64,000 nucleotides of DNA from Roseivivax sp. THAF197b. Its GTDB lineage: Bacteria; Pseudomonadota; Alphaproteobacteria; Rhodobacterales; Rhodobacteraceae. Below, piece after piece: positions 1 to 8,526 of the stretch (positions are counted from its first letter, which is position 1; each line of letters starts with the position of its first letter). The DNA is taken from NCBI RefSeq assembly GCF_009363255.1, contig NZ_CP045318.1, forward strand, positions 3,213,501 through 3,277,500. The letters are read 5' to 3'. The position numbers were made by a program, and so were the translations under genes. Under the pieces are notes generated by a model that saw nothing but the letters and a program-made list of their open reading frames with translations, was not told the DNA's origin and did no database searches.

Positions 1-2
1 CG

Positions 3-812
3 GCGAAACTCTGCGGCTATGACGGCCCCTATCACGTGCATCTCGCCGCAACCGTGGAATTCATCCACACCGCGACACTCCTGCATGACGACGTGGTGGA
101 CGAAAGCGGTCAACGGCGCGGGCGGCCCACGGCGAACCTTCTGTGGGACAACAAGTCGAGCGTTCTGGTCGGCGACTACCTTTTCGCGCGGTCGTTCCAG
201 TTGATGGTGGAGACGGGCAATCTGCGCGTCCTCGATATCCTGGCGAACGCCGCGGCGACCATCGCCGAGGGCGAGGTGCTGCAACTCTCGGCCGCGCAGG
301 ATCTGCGCACCGACGAAGCGATCTACCTCAAGGTCGTGCGCGGCAAGACCGCCGCGCTTTTTTCGGCTGCAACCGAGGTGGGCGGCGTGATCGCGGGCGT
401 AGACGAGGCGCAGGTGCAGGAGCTTTACGCCTATGGTGACGCGCTCGGCATCGCGTTTCAGATCGTCGATGACCTGCTCGATTACCAGGGCGACACCAAG
501 GCCACGGGCAAGAATATCGGCGACGATTTCCGCGAGCGGAAGCTGACCCTGCCGGTGATCAAGGCGGTGGCGAAAGCCGACGAGAAAGAGCGCGCCTTCT
601 GGAGCCGCGTGATCGAGAAGGGGCGGCAGGAAGAGGGCGATCTCGACCATGCGCTGACCCTGCTGGAACGTCATGGCACGCTGATCGAGACACGCGACGA
701 AGCGCTCGGCTGGATTGCCAAGGCCAAGGCAGCGATGGCCACCCTGCCCCGGAGCGATCTGCGCGACATGCTGATCGACTTGGCAGATTACGTGGTGGCG
801 CGGATCAACTGA
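3..812 (+). CDS. Polyprenyl diphosphate synthase (octa/decaprenyl type), 5' truncated by window edge
   Basis: Trans-prenyltransferase that builds the long isoprenoid tail of quinones from IPP and an allylic diphosphate. The frame is open from base 3, so the true start lies before the window; 269 residues are visible. Both Asp-rich Mg-diphosphate motifs are present: DDVVD soon after the window start and DDLLD in the middle (context FQIVDDLLDYQGD). Chain length cannot be read from sequence alone; a quinone-tail synthase is the usual reading for a gene next to ispE. It converges with ispE across a 233 bp gap holding hairpins. Family is sure; the exact product (solanesyl, octaprenyl or decaprenyl) is not. 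Confidence 0.93.
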   Translation, partial: AKLCGYDGPYHVHLAATVEFIHTATLLHDDVVDESGQRRGRPTANLLWDNKSSVLVGDYLFARSFQLMVETGNLRVLDILANAAATIAEGEVLQLSAAQDLRTDEAIYLKVVRGKTAALFSAATEVGGVIAGVDEAQVQELYAYGDALGIAFQIVDDLLDYQGDTKATGKNIGDDFRERKLTLPVIKAVAKADEKERAFWSRVIEKGRQEEGDLDHALTLLERHGTLIETRDEALGWIAKAKAAMATLPRSDLRDMLIDLADYVVARIN

Positions 813-900
813 TCGCCGGTTTGTCTATTTGAAATCTTGAGCGGGTTGTGACGCGGCGCGTCGCAACGCCCTGGGCCGCCTGTGGTGAGGGCGGGAGCGA

Positions 901-912
901 GGGGCCGGCCCC
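901..912. repeat. 12-bp perfect GC palindrome in convergent gap
   Basis: GGGGCCGGCCCC is fully self-complementary. It lies between the ends of the polyprenyl synthase (+) and ispE (-), about 40 bp before a second hairpin. It may help end transcription of either gene but has no T-run. Seen directly; role inferred. Confidence 0.35.
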
Positions 913-950
913 GCCGCTATTGTCCTTGGACCAATGGCGCACCCGGAAAA

Positions 951-970
951 GCGAGGGGCCAGCCCCTCGC
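951..970. terminator. Terminator-like hairpin plus CCCCGGAGGTATTT tail
   Basis: GCGAGGGG (951-958) pairs perfectly with CCCCTCGC (963-970) over a four-base loop. It is followed by CTCCCCGGAGGTATTTGTGG. There is no long U-tract, so it is not a classic intrinsic terminator, but it sits between two convergent genes. The GGAGGTATTT-type tail resembles a short element I remember as frequent after genes in Rhodobacteraceae; this was not checked. Confidence 0.4.
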
Positions 971-1045
971 GCTCCCCGGAGGTATTTGTGGTCCGGTCGT
1001 GACAGGGGCGGCGCGCGACGGCGCTGACGTGGGACGCGCGGGCGG

Positions 1046-1879
1046 TCAGGCTGCGTGGTTGAGCGTCGTCGGCGCGACCCACCAATCCGGATGCGCGGCC
1101 GCGATGTCTGTGGCTGCGGCGCGCAGTTCAGCGGCGTCGGGATAGAGCCCGAAGCAGGTTGCGCCAGAGCCGGACATGCCTGCAAAGAGCGCGCCCTTCA
1201 GGGCCGCCAGCACGTCGCGAATCTCAGACGCATGCTCCTGGGCTGGCTGCGACAGATCGTTGCGCATCTCGGACAGGAAGGCCGCGACCGCTGCGACATT
1301 GGGCATCTCGGGCAGCCGCTCCGGCATCGGCTGATTGTCTTTTGTGGCGAGCGCCGCGAAGACCTCGGGCGTGGGTACGGAGACGCCCGGATTGACCAGC
1401 AGGGCGGGCAGTTCCGGCCAGCCCGGCACGGGCAGCGCGCCCTCGCCGATCCCGGATATGCGCTGCGCCACGGGGGTCAGGCACATCGGCACATCAGCCC
1501 CCAGCGTGACCGCGTTGCGCGGAAGGGGCACTCCCCAAAGGGCCGACAGAGCCCGGAGCGTGGCCGCGGCATCCGAGGAGCCGCCGCCGATCCCAGCCGC
1601 ACTGGGAAGGTGTTTTTCCAGGGTGATCCGCGCGCCGCGCACGGGATCGAGAAGCCGCGCGGCTTGCAGCACGAGGTTCTCTGCGCCCGCGGGCACGCCC
1701 TCCGCCATGGAGCCCGTGACCTCAAGGCTCAGATCCTCGGCCTCCTCCACCCGGATCATATCGCCCAGATCCGCAAACACCACGAGACTGTCGAGCAGGT
1801 GATACCCATCGGGCCGTTGTCCGGTCACGTGCAGCGTCAGGTTGATCTTGGCGGGTGCGCGTTCCTCAATCACCGGCAT
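1046..1879 (-). CDS. ispE: 4-diphosphocytidyl-2-C-methyl-D-erythritol kinase IspE
   Basis: MEP-pathway GHMP kinase that phosphorylates CDP-methylerythritol in the cytoplasm. The 277-residue protein opens with [11 protein letters not shown], typical of IspE, has the ATP-binding glycine-rich loop [16 protein letters not shown] at about 91-106, and a late GHMP motif [15 protein letters not shown]. The ATG at 1879 lies inside the 3' end of the upstream TPR gene (14 bp overlap), so the two are probably translationally coupled. With the polyprenyl synthase beside it and ispH at 51 kb, the window carries three isoprenoid genes. Length and motifs fit the family with nothing missing. Confidence 0.97.
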   Translation of the reverse strand: MPVIEERAPAKINLTLHVTGQRPDGYHLLDSLVVFADLGDMIRVEEAEDLSLEVTGSMAEGVPAGAENLVLQAARLLDPVRGARITLEKHLPSAAGIGGGSSDAAATLRALSALWGVPLPRNAVTLGADVPMCLTPVAQRISGIGEGALPVPGWPELPALLVNPGVSVPTPEVFAALATKDNQPMPERLPEMPNVAAVAAFLSEMRNDLSQPAQEHASEIRDVLAALKGALFAGMSGSGATCFGLYPDAAELRAAATDIAAAHPDWWVAPTTLNHAA

Positions 1880-3590
1880 CAGATGCGACGCTCAGGGGCG
1901 GCGCACCCTCTTCGGCGAGCACGGCGTCGAGACCGATTTCCAGCTTGCGGCGGATACGCTCGGGGTCGGCATCCTCGGAGACGTTTTCATAATCCACGAA
2001 GGACAGAGCCCGTTTCCACATGAATTCCGCTTCAAGCTCCCGGCCCACGGCCCAATAGGCATCGCCCAGATGGTCGTTGACCACGGGGTCGATGGGCATC
2101 AGTTCCGCTGCGCGTTCAAGTTGGCCCACAGCCTCGTCGTAGCGCCCGAGCCGGTAATAGACCCAGCCCAGGCTGTCGACGATATAGCCCGCATCGGGCC
2201 GGGCCGCGACGGCACGTTCGATCATGTCGAGCGCCTCGTCGAGCTTGATCTGCTCCTCGACCAGCGAATAGCCGAGATAGTTCAGCACCTGCGGCTGTTC
2301 GGGGTTGAGCTCAAGTGCGGCGCGGAAATCCGCCTCCGCCTGCTCGAACCGGTCGGAGCGTTCGTAGGAAATGCCGCGCGCGTAATAGAGGAACCATTGT
2401 TCCGTCGCGGGTTCGCCATAAAGGTCGAGCGCCCTAGTGTAGGCGGCAATCGCATCGTCGTAGCGGTCAAGGCGGCGCATGAAATCCGCCAGCGTCGACT
2501 GCACGACCGGCAGATCGCCATGGGTCTCGGCCAGGCTTTCCAGAACCTCGACCGCCGCATCGACCTTGTCGGTGGCGCGCAGGGCCTCGGCGCGGCCGAT
2601 CTCGGCGGCATGGAAGGCCGGATCGTCGCGTGCGACACCGTTATAGGCCTGCCCGGCAAGATCATGCTGACCGAGCGCGCGCAGAAGCTCTGCCGCCATC
2701 AGCGTCGCATCCGTGTGGGCGGGGTTCAGATAGGCCGCGATGCGCGCATAAAGCAGGGTGAAATCATCGCTCGCATCGCTGGTCAGCGCGGAGCCGATGG
2801 TGAAGAACGTCTCGGCGATGCCGTCCTTGGCGCCGCGCACATGGGTGAAGGGCAGCGCCTCTCCGGCTTCGAGCGCGTCGACCATGGCGGAGAGCGCCGG
2901 GTCGAATTCCGCGTTGAAGGACTGGTCGATGAGCGCCAGCGCCTCGTCGTTTCGGTCAAGCTGGCTCAACACCTGGACGCGGGCCGTGATCGCGCGGCGG
3001 GTGAATTGCACACCCCCCCCCATATCGCTGCCCATCAGCGCCTCTGCCCCTTCGAAATCCCCGACCGAGGCCAAGGCCAACGCCTTGTGATAGATGGCGA
3101 AGGGCTGCATGCCCTGCATCTCGCCCACGGCGTCAAAGGCATTGATCGCGGAGGTCATGTCGCCCTGGCCCATGAGCGACCAGGCCCGCACCAGACCGTC
3201 AGTCAGAGGGCCGGGGCCCTTGTCATCGGCGATGGCCGCGAGGATCGCGGAGTAATTCTCGTTCTGGGCGGATTGGGCGACCATGGCCATCTGCGCGATC
3301 TGGCTGCTTTCGCCCTGCACCAGGATCCGCTCGCCCAGGATGGCGGCGCGTTCGATGTTGCCCAGCGACATATGCGCAAGCGCCGCCCGTTCGAGGAACT
3401 CGACGCGGTCCTTGTCGAAGAGGATCGTACGGTCGAAATACTCCGCCGCCGCCGCGAAATCGCCCGCCATCGCGGCCGAACGCGCGGCGAGGTAGTCACC
3501 GGAGACACCCTGCGCCCCCGCGACACCCGGCGCCGACAGCACCATCGCGGCCAGTGCCGCCTTCATCCATCTGCTTGCGGAGCCCGACAT
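1866..3590 (-). CDS. Secreted tetratricopeptide-repeat protein
   Basis: A protein of about 574 residues with a signal peptide (hydrophobic [19 protein letters not shown] near the N-terminus) followed by many TPR units. Clear ones near the C-terminus include [39 protein letters not shown] and [19 protein letters not shown]. It is likely a periplasmic scaffold. Start choice: an ATG at 3599 directly abuts AAGG, whereas the ATG at 3590 has AAGG nine bases upstream, so 3590 is preferred. It overlaps ispE by 14 bp downstream. A run of nine G (coding strand) encodes part of a Gly stretch at 3013-3021. The molecular partner is unknown. Confidence 0.88.
   Translation of the reverse strand: MSGSASRWMKAALAAMVLSAPGVAGAQGVSGDYLAARSAAMAGDFAAAAEYFDRTILFDKDRVEFLERAALAHMSLGNIERAAILGERILVQGESSQIAQMAMVAQSAQNENYSAILAAIADDKGPGPLTDGLVRAWSLMGQGDMTSAINAFDAVGEMQGMQPFAIYHKALALASVGDFEGAEALMGSDMGGGVQFTRRAITARVQVLSQLDRNDEALALIDQSFNAEFDPALSAMVDALEAGEALPFTHVRGAKDGIAETFFTIGSALTSDASDDFTLLYARIAAYLNPAHTDATLMAAELLRALGQHDLAGQAYNGVARDDPAFHAAEIGRAEALRATDKVDAAVEVLESLAETHGDLPVVQSTLADFMRRLDRYDDAIAAYTRALDLYGEPATEQWFLYYARGISYERSDRFEQAEADFRAALELNPEQPQVLNYLGYSLVEEQIKLDEALDMIERAVAARPDAGYIVDSLGWVYYRLGRYDEAVGQLERAAELMPIDPVVNDHLGDAYWAVGRELEAEFMWKRALSFVDYENVSEDADPERIRRKLEIGLDAVLAEEGAPPLSVASDAGD
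3013..3021 (-). repeat. Nine-base homopolymer G tract inside TPR gene
   Basis: The + strand shows nine consecutive C, i.e. G9 in the coding strand of the TPR gene, reading ATG GGG GGG GGT. Tracts of this length can slip during replication; a one-base change would frameshift the protein. The frame is intact here. Confidence 0.6.
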
Positions 3591-3660
3591 GCATCGCATC
3601 CTTCTACTCGGCGCGTTCTACTCGCAGCTAGGGTAACCGGAGCGCCTGACCAGACGCAAT

Positions 3661-3688
3661 GCGGGGCGGGCCCGAAGGTCCGCCCCGC
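3661..3688 (-). terminator. Strong GC hairpin after the ETF-QO gene
   Basis: A 12-bp stem (3661-3672 with 3677-3688, one G.T wobble) closes a CGAA tetraloop. It begins 35 bases downstream of the ETF-QO stop and 71 bases before the TPR start. No U-tract follows on the minus strand, so termination would be Rho-assisted or the hairpin may stabilise the mRNA 3' end. Confidence 0.45.
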
Positions 3689-3722
3689 GCGTCACGTTGC
3701 AGTCAATCAGCTTACAGGCTGA

Positions 3723-5375
3723 TTACATATTGGGATAATTCGGCCCGTCTCCGCCCTGCGGCGTGGTCCAGACGATGTTCTGCGCGGGATCCTTGATGTC
3801 GCATGTCTTGCAATGCACGCAGTTCTGGAAGTTGATGACGAACTTGGGATCGCCGCCACCTTCCGCCTCCACGAATTCGTAGACGCCCGCCGGGCAGTAG
3901 CGCGCGCTGGGTCCGCCATAGATCTTGTAGCCGATCTCCACGGGTTTCGCGGGATCCTTCAGCTTGAGATGCGCAGGCTGGCTTTCCTCGTGGTTCGTGG
4001 CCGCGAAGGAGACGTTGGTGAGCCGGTCGAAGCTGAGCTTGCCGTCGGGCTTGGGGTAGTCGATCTTCTTGTGATCCTTGGCCTTGCCCGTGGCCTCCGC
4101 ATCGGTCTTGCCGTGGCCAATCGTGCCGAAGAGCGAGAAGCCCAGCGTATTGGTCCACATATCAAAGCCGCCCGCCACAAGGCTGGTGGTCAATCCATAC
4201 TTGGACCAGAGCGGCTTGACGTTGCGCACCTTCTTGAGGTCCTCGCCAATGGCGCCCGTGCGCACTCCGGTCTCGTAATCGTTCAACTCGTCGGAGGCCC
4301 GACCCGCCTGGATCGCGGCATAGGCGGCCTCGGCGGCAGCCTTGCCCGACAGCATCGCGTTGTGGTTGCCCTTGATGCGCGGCACGTTGACCATGCCGAC
4401 CGAGCAGCCAAGAAGCGCCACGCCGGGGGCCACCATCTTCGGCATCGACTGGTAGCCACCTTCGGAGATTGCCCGCGCGCCGTAGGCCACGCGCTTGCCG
4501 CCTTCGAGCAGGTCCGCGACCATCGGGTGATGCTTGAAGCGCTGGAATTCCATGTAGGGGTAAAGGTGCGGGTTCTCGTAATTCAGGTGCACCACGAAGC
4601 CCACATAGACCTGGTTGTTCTCGAGGTGGTAGATGAACGACCCGCCGCCCGCGTTGGAGCCCAGGGGCCAGCCCATCGTATGCGTGACCGTGCCCTCGCG
4701 GTGCTTGGCAGGGTCGATCTCCCAGATTTCCTTCATGCCGAGGCCGAATTTCTGCGGCTCGTGGCCCTTGGAGAGGTCGTATTTCTCGATCACTTCCTTG
4801 GACAGCGACCCGCGCACGCCTTCGGACAGGAAGACATACTTGCCGTGCAGCTCCATGCCGGGCTCGTAGCCGTCGCCCTTGGTACCGTCCGGGTTCAGGC
4901 CGAACTCGCCCGCGACGACGCCTTTGACCTCGCCATTGTCGCCATAGACGATCTCGGAGCAGGCCATGCCGGGGAAGATCTCGACGCCCAGCGCCTCGGC
5001 CTGTTCGGCCATCCAGCGGCAGACATTGCCCATCGAGACGATGTAATTGCCGTGGTTGTTCATCAGCGGCGGCATCGGCCAGTTCGGCACGCGGATGCTC
5101 CCCGCCTCGCCGAGGATGTAGAAATTGTCCTTGGTCACCGGCGTGTTGAGCGGCGCGCCCTTCTCTTTCCAGTCCGGAATGAGCGCATCGAGGCCCGAGG
5201 GGTCAAGCACCGCGCCCGACAGGATATGCGCGCCCACTTCGGAGCCCTTCTCGAGCACGACGACTTCGCAATCGGCATCGAGTTGCTTGAGGCGGATCGC
5301 GGCGGACAGCCCGGCCGGGCCCGCGCCCACGATCACGACATCATATTCCATGGTCTCGCGCTGGGTATCGGTCAT
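3723..5375 (-). CDS. Electron transfer flavoprotein-ubiquinone oxidoreductase (ETF-QO)
   Basis: Membrane-associated FAD/4Fe-4S enzyme that passes electrons from ETF (fatty-acid, amino-acid and one-carbon dehydrogenases) to ubiquinone. The 550-residue protein starts with a dinucleotide-binding fold VVIVGAGPAGLSAA and ends with a ferredoxin-like domain whose cluster cysteines are C494, C519, C522 and C525 (NCVHCKTCDIKDP). The open frame extends 80 codons further upstream, but the ATG at 5375 has GGGAGAG before it and starts the conserved protein, so it was chosen. A promoter candidate lies about 50 bp upstream. The acyl-CoA dehydrogenase at 16 kb is a plausible ultimate electron source via ETF. 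Confidence 0.97.
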   Translation of the reverse strand: MTDTQRETMEYDVVIVGAGPAGLSAAIRLKQLDADCEVVVLEKGSEVGAHILSGAVLDPSGLDALIPDWKEKGAPLNTPVTKDNFYILGEAGSIRVPNWPMPPLMNNHGNYIVSMGNVCRWMAEQAEALGVEIFPGMACSEIVYGDNGEVKGVVAGEFGLNPDGTKGDGYEPGMELHGKYVFLSEGVRGSLSKEVIEKYDLSKGHEPQKFGLGMKEIWEIDPAKHREGTVTHTMGWPLGSNAGGGSFIYHLENNQVYVGFVVHLNYENPHLYPYMEFQRFKHHPMVADLLEGGKRVAYGARAISEGGYQSMPKMVAPGVALLGCSVGMVNVPRIKGNHNAMLSGKAAAEAAYAAIQAGRASDELNDYETGVRTGAIGEDLKKVRNVKPLWSKYGLTTSLVAGGFDMWTNTLGFSLFGTIGHGKTDAEATGKAKDHKKIDYPKPDGKLSFDRLTNVSFAATNHEESQPAHLKLKDPAKPVEIGYKIYGGPSARYCPAGVYEFVEAEGGGDPKFVINFQNCVHCKTCDIKDPAQNIVWTTPQGGDGPNYPNM

Positions 5376-5424
5376 GTCTCTCCCTTCGAGGCGCGCACGC
5401 CCCTTCGATGAAAACTTGACGTTG

Positions 5425-5452
5425 ATTAAAGGTTGCCGTCCCCGAGGGTCAA
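5425..5452 (-). promoter_or_regulatory. Candidate sigma-70 promoter of ETF-QO
   Basis: On the minus strand TTGACC (5452-5447) and TTTAAT (5430-5425) are separated by 16 bp, both close to consensus. The -10 lies 49 bases upstream of the ETF-QO ATG. Seen by eye only. Confidence 0.45.
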
Positions 5453-5734
5453 TTGTGACACGGCGTCCAAACCGGGCTTGGGTGGAAAAATCTGCGCGAC
5501 ACTTGCGTCTGCTGCAAGCTTTGCAGGCTTTACTGCGGAATTGCGTGACAATCGCGAAATCCCGCGCATATCGCCGCTCCCGGCGCTCGGGCGGAGGCCG
5601 ACACCCGACCGCCATGCCGCGCAGGCACGGTCACGGATCGGCAATCGCCAGCGCGCGCCGTGGCGCGGAGACGCCATTTCACTGCCCCCCCCTTGCATCG
5701 GGCCGCGTCTCGGGCCACTTTTCGCGGTGACCAA

Positions 5735-5757
5735 ACGGGCCGCCTCGCGCGGCCCGT
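5735..5757 (+). promoter_or_regulatory. Perfect 9-bp hairpin immediately upstream of greA
   Basis: ACGGGCCGC pairs perfectly with GCGGCCCGT over a five-base loop CTCGC, ending 23 bases before the greA ATG. No T-run follows, so it is unlikely to be a plain terminator. It could be a leader structure or lie in the promoter. Confidence 0.35.
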
Positions 5758-5780
5758 GCTATGATGTTGGACCATGACCC

Positions 5781-6251
5781 ATGGAAAAGATTTTGATGAC
5801 CCGCGCGGGCAACGACGCGCTTCAGGCCGAGTTGAAAAAGCTCAAATCCGTCGAGCGGCCCGCCGTGATCCAGGCCATCGCCGAGGCGCGAGAGCTTGGC
5901 GACCTCAAGGAAAACGCCGAATATCATTCGGCGCGCGAGAAGCAGGGCTTTATCGAAGGCCGCATCAAGGAGTTGGAAGGCGTGCTCGGCCTTGCCGAGG
6001 TGATCGACCCCAAGACCCTGTCTGGCGCGGTCAAGTTCGGCGCAACCGTGAAGCTCGTGGACGAGGACACCGAAGAGGAAAAGACCTGGCAGATCGTGGG
6101 CGAACACGAGGCCAATATCGAAAAGGGTCTTCTGAACGTGAAATCGCCCATTGCGCGCGCCCTCATCGGCAAGGAAGAAGGCGACAGCGTCGAAGTCCGC
6201 ACGCCGGGCGGCGAGAAGAGCTACGAGATTTTGTCGATCGACTTCGTCTGA
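5781..6251 (+). CDS. greA: Transcription elongation factor GreA
   Basis: Binds the RNA polymerase secondary channel and stimulates cleavage of backtracked RNA. At 156 residues it has the usual length: an N-terminal antiparallel coiled coil with the GreA signature around [20 protein letters not shown] (about 36-55), and a C-terminal FKBP-like domain with the family ending [16 protein letters not shown]. The start at 5781 ([10 protein letters not shown]) fits the family; no strong Shine-Dalgarno is visible. An out-of-frame ATG at 5774 is ignored. The membrane-protein gene downstream begins 19 bases after the stop, so the two may be cotranscribed. Confidence 0.97.
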   Translation: MEKILMTRAGNDALQAELKKLKSVERPAVIQAIAEARELGDLKENAEYHSAREKQGFIEGRIKELEGVLGLAEVIDPKTLSGAVKFGATVKLVDEDTEEEKTWQIVGEHEANIEKGLLNVKSPIARALIGKEEGDSVEVRTPGGEKSYEILSIDFV

Positions 6252-6270
6252 TCCCCGAAAGGGCCATGCC

Positions 6271-7278
6271 ATGGCCAAGCCCAAAGACATGAACACCACA
6301 CCGCTCGGGGTCTATCCCGAGCGCGATCGCCCCGCGGTCACGGCAATCGAATTGAGCGCCGCGGCGATCAGCCTGTTCTGGCTGGCCCTGTCGGGCGGCT
6401 TTTTCCTGTTCGCGGGAATCGAGGGCGAGGCAGGCTTGCGCTTTCTCCTGACGATCATGGTGATCTTCCTGCCGGTGGCGATGGTCTGGGTCGCGGCCAT
6501 GGCCATGCGCGCCACCCGCGTCATGCGCAACGAGGCCAAGCGCCTCGAGGTTGCGGTCGATGCGCTGCGCCGCGCCTATGTCGCGCAGTCCCGCGATGCC
6601 TCCAAAGAGACGGGCGCGACCATCGCCAAGAAGCTCGACGAGATCGCGGCCACGCAGAAGAAGGCCGAGACCGCCTTGGCGATGTTCGTCTCGACCCGCG
6701 CGCGAGAGAGCGCGACCCCGGCGCGCGTCGTGGTGGCCGATCCCGGCGGCACCGGCGGCGACCAGCCGACGCTTGAGCTTGGCACCCCGTCGGAGGCGCT
6801 CGTGCCGCCGCTTGCCAATGGCGATTTCATCCGTGCCCTGAACTTCCCCGACACGGCCGAGGACGAGGCGGGCTTCGCAGCCCTGCGCCGCGCGCTGAAG
6901 CATCGCCCCGCCGCGCAGCTCGTTCAGGCGAGCCAGGACGTGCTGACCCTGCTCAGCCAGGATGGCATCTACATGGACGATCTGCGCCCGGATATGGCCC
7001 GGCCCGAGCTGTGGCGCCGCTTCGCCCAAGGGGAGCGCGGCCGCACCATTGCCGCGCTAGGCGGGGTGCGGGACCGCTCCTCGCTGGCGCTGACCAGCGC
7101 GCGGATCAAGGAGGACGCCATCTTCCGTGACGCCGCGCACCATTTCCTGCGCCTTTTCGACAAGGGGCTGGCCCGGTTCGAGCCCGAGGCGAGCGATACG
7201 GAAATCTCGGATCTGGCAAATACCCGGACGGCCCGCGCCTTCATGCTGCTGGGCCGCGTTGCAGGCACGTTCGATTGA
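6271..7278 (+). CDS. Two-TM membrane protein with coiled coil, unknown function
   Basis: A 335-residue protein I do not recognise by family. It has two hydrophobic helices (about 28-50 and 56-78), the second running straight into a charged helix rich in Ala, Arg and Lys (about 80-140) that looks like a coiled coil. The remaining ~190 residues look soluble and presumably cytoplasmic. The ATG at 6271 was chosen because it follows greA closely and precedes the hydrophobic part; the open frame extends upstream through greA. The topology recalls membrane-anchored coiled-coil adaptor proteins, but no domain can be named. It converges with the haem-protein gene downstream. Confidence 0.8.
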   Translation: MAKPKDMNTTPLGVYPERDRPAVTAIELSAAAISLFWLALSGGFFLFAGIEGEAGLRFLLTIMVIFLPVAMVWVAAMAMRATRVMRNEAKRLEVAVDALRRAYVAQSRDASKETGATIAKKLDEIAATQKKAETALAMFVSTRARESATPARVVVADPGGTGGDQPTLELGTPSEALVPPLANGDFIRALNFPDTAEDEAGFAALRRALKHRPAAQLVQASQDVLTLLSQDGIYMDDLRPDMARPELWRRFAQGERGRTIAALGGVRDRSSLALTSARIKEDAIFRDAAHHFLRLFDKGLARFEPEASDTEISDLANTRTARAFMLLGRVAGTFD

Positions 7279-7300
7279 CCGGGCAGGCTCAGATTTAAGC

Positions 7301-7909
7301 TCAGACCCTGCGGCGACGCCGCAACAACCGCCAGACACGCAGATCGCTCAGCGTCTTGGCCAGCGCAGCAAGGATCATCAGCGAGAGCGCCGCTTTGGAA
7401 TAGATCCCCATCGTGCCCTGGATCAATTGCGCATGCAGCACGGTCCCAAGCGCAACCAGAACGACGCAGCCCGTATGGCCCAGACGCCAGAGGCGCGGCG
7501 CGATCCGCTGTCGCAGCGCGGCGAGCAGCGCCGCCCCGAACACCGCCCACATCGCGATGACACCGAAGGGCGAGAAGGGTGTAGGGGATGTGAAGGTCAG
7601 CGCGTCGATCACATCGGGCGGGCTGTAGACCCAAAGCCCCACCACATGCACCACCACCGCCACGACCAGTGCCGCGCCTACGTAACGGTGCAGATGGCGC
7701 GCCTGTCCCATGCGCAGCCCCGGCAAATATCCCCCGGCAAGAAGCGGCTGTGCCAGGATCAAGGCCATGCCGAGAATGCCCGCGAAACCCGCGGCGATAT
7801 AGACCGGGCCGCGCCATTCCAGAAGCGGGCTGAAGGCCGCCACGGCGATGGGCACGCCCATGGCAAGGGCAAGCGCCCCCCAGATCCCTATCGCGCGCAG
7901 ATTGCGCAT
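7301..7909 (-). CDS. Ferric-reductase-like b-type haem membrane protein
   Basis: A 202-residue polytopic protein with about six membrane helices. Two His pairs spaced 14 apart fit a bis-His haem b arrangement within the ferric-reductase-like transmembrane domain: H74/H88 (HRYVG...VVVHVVG) and H145/H159 (LGHTG...TVLHAQ). There is no FAD/NAD domain, so it resembles a MsrQ-type electron carrier rather than a full reductase. It starts 6 bp after the stop of the Tat-exported dioxygenase-like gene, so the two are surely an operon. Inference: it passes quinol or flavin electrons towards the periplasmic partner. The function is unproven. Confidence 0.85.
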   Translation of the reverse strand: MRNLRAIGIWGALALAMGVPIAVAAFSPLLEWRGPVYIAAGFAGILGMALILAQPLLAGGYLPGLRMGQARHLHRYVGAALVVAVVVHVVGLWVYSPPDVIDALTFTSPTPFSPFGVIAMWAVFGAALLAALRQRIAPRLWRLGHTGCVVLVALGTVLHAQLIQGTMGIYSKAALSLMILAALAKTLSDLRVWRLLRRRRRV

Positions 7910-7915
7910 CTGGGA

Positions 7916-8404
7916 TCAGACGGGCTGCAGGACGAAATCCGCGGTGAGGCTGGTATCGCCCGCGCTCGCCATGACCGGACGCAGGAAGACCGTCTCAAAG
8001 CCCGGCCCGTCGAAGGCCAGATGCCCGTGCGGCTGACCGAAGGCGGGAACGATCTGCGGCATCTCCATGCGGAACACGCCATCGGCATCCGTCAGGGTGG
8101 CCCCATGGCTTTGCGGATCGCGTTCATGCCCTTCGGTTGTATGCGCCCAGATCTGGATGCGTTGCCCGGCAAGGGGCGCGCCATCGCCCGCACGGCGCAC
8201 GGTTCCGGACATGAGGAAGCCGCCACCGCCGATCCGCTCCACGATGGGGGCGCCGGGACGGTAATTGTTCGACCCGCCCCGCATCGAGGGCGTGGGGGCA
8301 AGGCCTTGCGCGCGGGCGGGCACGAGAAGGCCGCTCGTCCCGGTGACAAGCACGGCACCGGCAGCGCTGAGAAGCGCGCGGCGCGTTGTGGCGGAATTTG
8401 GCAT
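7916..8404 (-). CDS. Tat-exported intradiol-dioxygenase-like protein, altered active site
   Basis: A 162-residue protein. The start has a twin-Arg signal (TTRRALLSAAGAVLVTG, cleavage likely after ARAQ at about 33). The mature part matches a compact intradiol ring-cleavage dioxygenase fold: GTVRRAGDGAPLAGQRIQIW, TDADGVFRMEMP and the metal-ligand pair H126/H128 (QPHGHLAFD). The two Fe-ligand tyrosines expected after the IWAHTTEG strand and in the PAFG loop are H93/E94 and F122 here; the only Tyr in the protein is Y48. It may not be a classical catechol dioxygenase. It is first in a two-gene operon with the haem membrane protein. Confidence 0.82.
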   Translation of the reverse strand: MPNSATTRRALLSAAGAVLVTGTSGLLVPARAQGLAPTPSMRGGSNNYRPGAPIVERIGGGGFLMSGTVRRAGDGAPLAGQRIQIWAHTTEGHERDPQSHGATLTDADGVFRMEMPQIVPAFGQPHGHLAFDGPGFETVFLRPVMASAGDTSLTADFVLQPV

Positions 8405-8526
8405 TGCGAAAACTCCCGTTGTGGCTGGGCACCCCGCGTTCGGGCCGAGGCGCGCTTTGTTCAACATAGAAGTGCAGCGCCGGATCGCGAACCTTCCCGC
8501 ACGGCTTCGTGAAGGCGCGCTGCGGT

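Larger units (their letters stand above)
5376..5780. other. 405-bp divergent intergenic region, ETF-QO / greA
   Basis: No convincing gene on either strand: the open frames here have no family features and no start with a good ribosome site. It holds an ETF-QO promoter candidate (5425-5452, minus strand), a C8 tract (5685-5692), a perfect 9-bp hairpin just before greA (5735-5757) and TATGAT at 5760-5765, a possible greA -10 element without a good -35. Confidence 0.5.

Noticed and set aside
1842..3722. A 626-codon + strand frame antisense to the TPR gene
   Set aside because: Shadow of the TPR repeats; no motif and no ribosome site.
3813..5411. A 532-codon + strand frame antisense to ETF-QO
   Set aside because: Mirror of a gene with clear FAD and Fe-S motifs; the antisense translation shows no domain.
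5433..5777. A 114-codon + strand frame in the ETF-QO/greA gap
   Set aside because: Low-complexity Pro/Arg/Ala translation, no ribosome site, and a mirror frame of similar quality on the other strand.
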